DNA of 6,199 nt from Deltaproteobacteria bacterium (lineage in GTDB: Bacteria; Myxococcota_A; UBA9160; UBA4427), in NCBI GenBank assembly GCA_011051925.1, contig DRKE01000421.1, positions 1-6,199 of the forward strand. Direction: 5' to 3'. Made by a program: the position numbers and the translations under genes. The notes beneath the pieces are model-generated. The model ran no database searches and had not been told where the DNA came from. It worked only from the letters and a program-made list of their open reading frames with translations. Shown here piece after piece: positions 5,312-6,199 of this stretch (the first letter of the stretch is position 1; each line of letters begins with the position of its first letter).

Positions 5312-6199
5312 ATGAGCCTACCCGAAAGTCTCGAACGCGCGGCCAGCGAACTGCCCGATCTGGCCGACCGGATCCGACCCGCCAACGGAGATCCCCATCG
5401 ATTGCTCGAGGCGCTTCCGCCCGAGGCCGCGAGTCGCCTGCTGGGCTGGATCCTGCGGGAGGAACCCGATGTGGGCGCGGAACTCGTCGATGTCTGGAGC
5501 GATGCGGATGAGGGGGCGCAGATCCTGCTGGCGGCATCCGACGAGGGGCTGCCGAAAGCGGGACGCAAACTCCTGCGCCGGGCGCGGCATCGACTCCGCT
5601 CGCGGGGGATCGAGATCGAGGAATCCGGGTGGGCGCCGAAATCGGCCGCGCCGCGCAACGTGGGCGAGCCGGATCGATGGGAGGAGGCACGGATCTCGCT
5701 GCCCGATTTCCGCGGAGCCCGGGTCGGATACCTGATCGAGAATCATCCCGCCGGCGGGGTCCGGCTCTTCGAAGTGCGTTTCGACGAGGCGAGGGGCATC
5801 CTCGACTTCAAGGTCTACAACGCCGGTCGGAGCCGCGTCCGCGGGTTCCTGCGCAGCCTGACCGCGGGCTCGGAACAACGGATCTTCGAGGTGGAGCGCG
5901 ATGCGTTGTGCGCCCTCGTGCGGCGGGCGAGTCTGGCACAGCCTCTCGATCGTCCCCTTCCGACCGCCTTCGTCGAATGGCGGAGCCGGCTCTTTCCCGC
6001 GGACCTCGAGAAGCAGAAGACCCCGGGTGATCTCGCGCGGGCGGCGCTCGGCCCGGAGGCCGGGGCGGATCCGGACGCGAGCAGGTCGCGTGCGATCGAG
6101 CACGTCCTGACCGAGCTGCGTGAGGGGCGCCTGGGCCCCTGGCCACCGGGGACGAGCTGGATCGCGGAATGGATGGAGAAGGGTCGGGCGGCGGCCGAC
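5312..6199 (+). CDS. uncharacterised protein, 3' end outside the window
   Basis: I do not recognise this gene. The frame from ATG 5312 stays open for all 296 codons to the window edge, with GC-rich third positions and no break, so it is a real gene cut by the boundary. Visible parts are a helical N-terminus (1-85) rich in Leu, Ala and Glu with repeat-like helix pairs; a basic segment KAGRKLLRRARHRLRSRG (82-99) that could bind nucleic acid or be a helix-repeat edge; a Pro-rich linker (104-122); a beta-rich region (128-175, with RVGYLIENHP, VRLFEVRFDE, ILDFKVYN); and a helical stretch at 180-296. There is no signal peptide and no membrane helix, so it is probably cytosolic. It follows the dGTPase gene by 32 bases on the same strand and probably shares its transcript. 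Only a weak GAAG precedes the start. Confidence 0.75.
   Translation, partial: MSLPESLERAASELPDLADRIRPANGDPHRLLEALPPEAASRLLGWILREEPDVGAELVDVWSDADEGAQILLAASDEGLPKAGRKLLRRARHRLRSRGIEIEESGWAPKSAAPRNVGEPDRWEEARISLPDFRGARVGYLIENHPAGGVRLFEVRFDEARGILDFKVYNAGRSRVRGFLRSLTAGSEQRIFEVERDALCALVRRASLAQPLDRPLPTAFVEWRSRLFPADLEKQKTPGDLARAALGPEAGADPDASRSRAIEHVLTELREGRLGPWPPGTSWIAEWMEKGRAAAD

Noticed and set aside
5318..6103. Minus-strand frame of 261 codons opposite the last gene
   Set aside because: The plus strand is open from an ATG to the window edge in operon order. The minus product is a shadow rich in Arg and Pro, though with no family match on either strand this is the least certain rejection.

Overview
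The window looks like ordinary chromosomal DNA from a high-GC (about two thirds G+C) aerobic bacterium. It holds seven protein-coding genes packed tightly on both strands, with no tRNA, rRNA, CRISPR array or mobile element visible. The gene set does not fix the lineage. An uncultured member of the former Deltaproteobacteria (Myxococcota or a relative) is my best guess, at low confidence. The oxygen-dependent enzyme MiaE argues for growth with oxygen.

Layout. On the left, a glutathione S-transferase-like gene (142-900, minus) is divergent from miaE (978-1562, plus), a diiron tRNA hydroxylase. The miaE end overlaps the start of an alpha/beta-hydrolase (1552-2469, plus). A convergent gene follows on the minus strand: a class V PLP aminotransferase of the alanine/serine-glyoxylate type (2557-3678). 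A strong stem-loop lies in the 87-base gap between these two convergent genes. A 202-base divergent intergenic region (3679-3880) follows; it contains a good sigma70-type promoter (perfect -35) reading right. That promoter appears to drive a three-gene operon: a 77-residue single-pass membrane protein (3881-4114), a dGTPase-like HD-domain triphosphohydrolase (4125-5279), and an unrecognised protein (5312 to beyond the window end) that is open over all 296 visible codons.

How it works together. The genes serve separate housekeeping tasks: tRNA modification, glyoxylate/amino-acid metabolism, dNTP pool control and small-molecule hydrolysis or conjugation. There is no obvious shared pathway and I do not see a new multi-gene system. 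The most interesting signals are regulatory or compositional. All three transcript-leading genes that lack a Shine-Dalgarno site (GST, miaE, aminotransferase) have a TANNNT hexamer 7-8 bases before the start codon, which suggests leaderless mRNAs. The operon promoter has a perfect inverted repeat filling its -35/-10 spacer. GATC is about seven-fold more frequent than base composition predicts.
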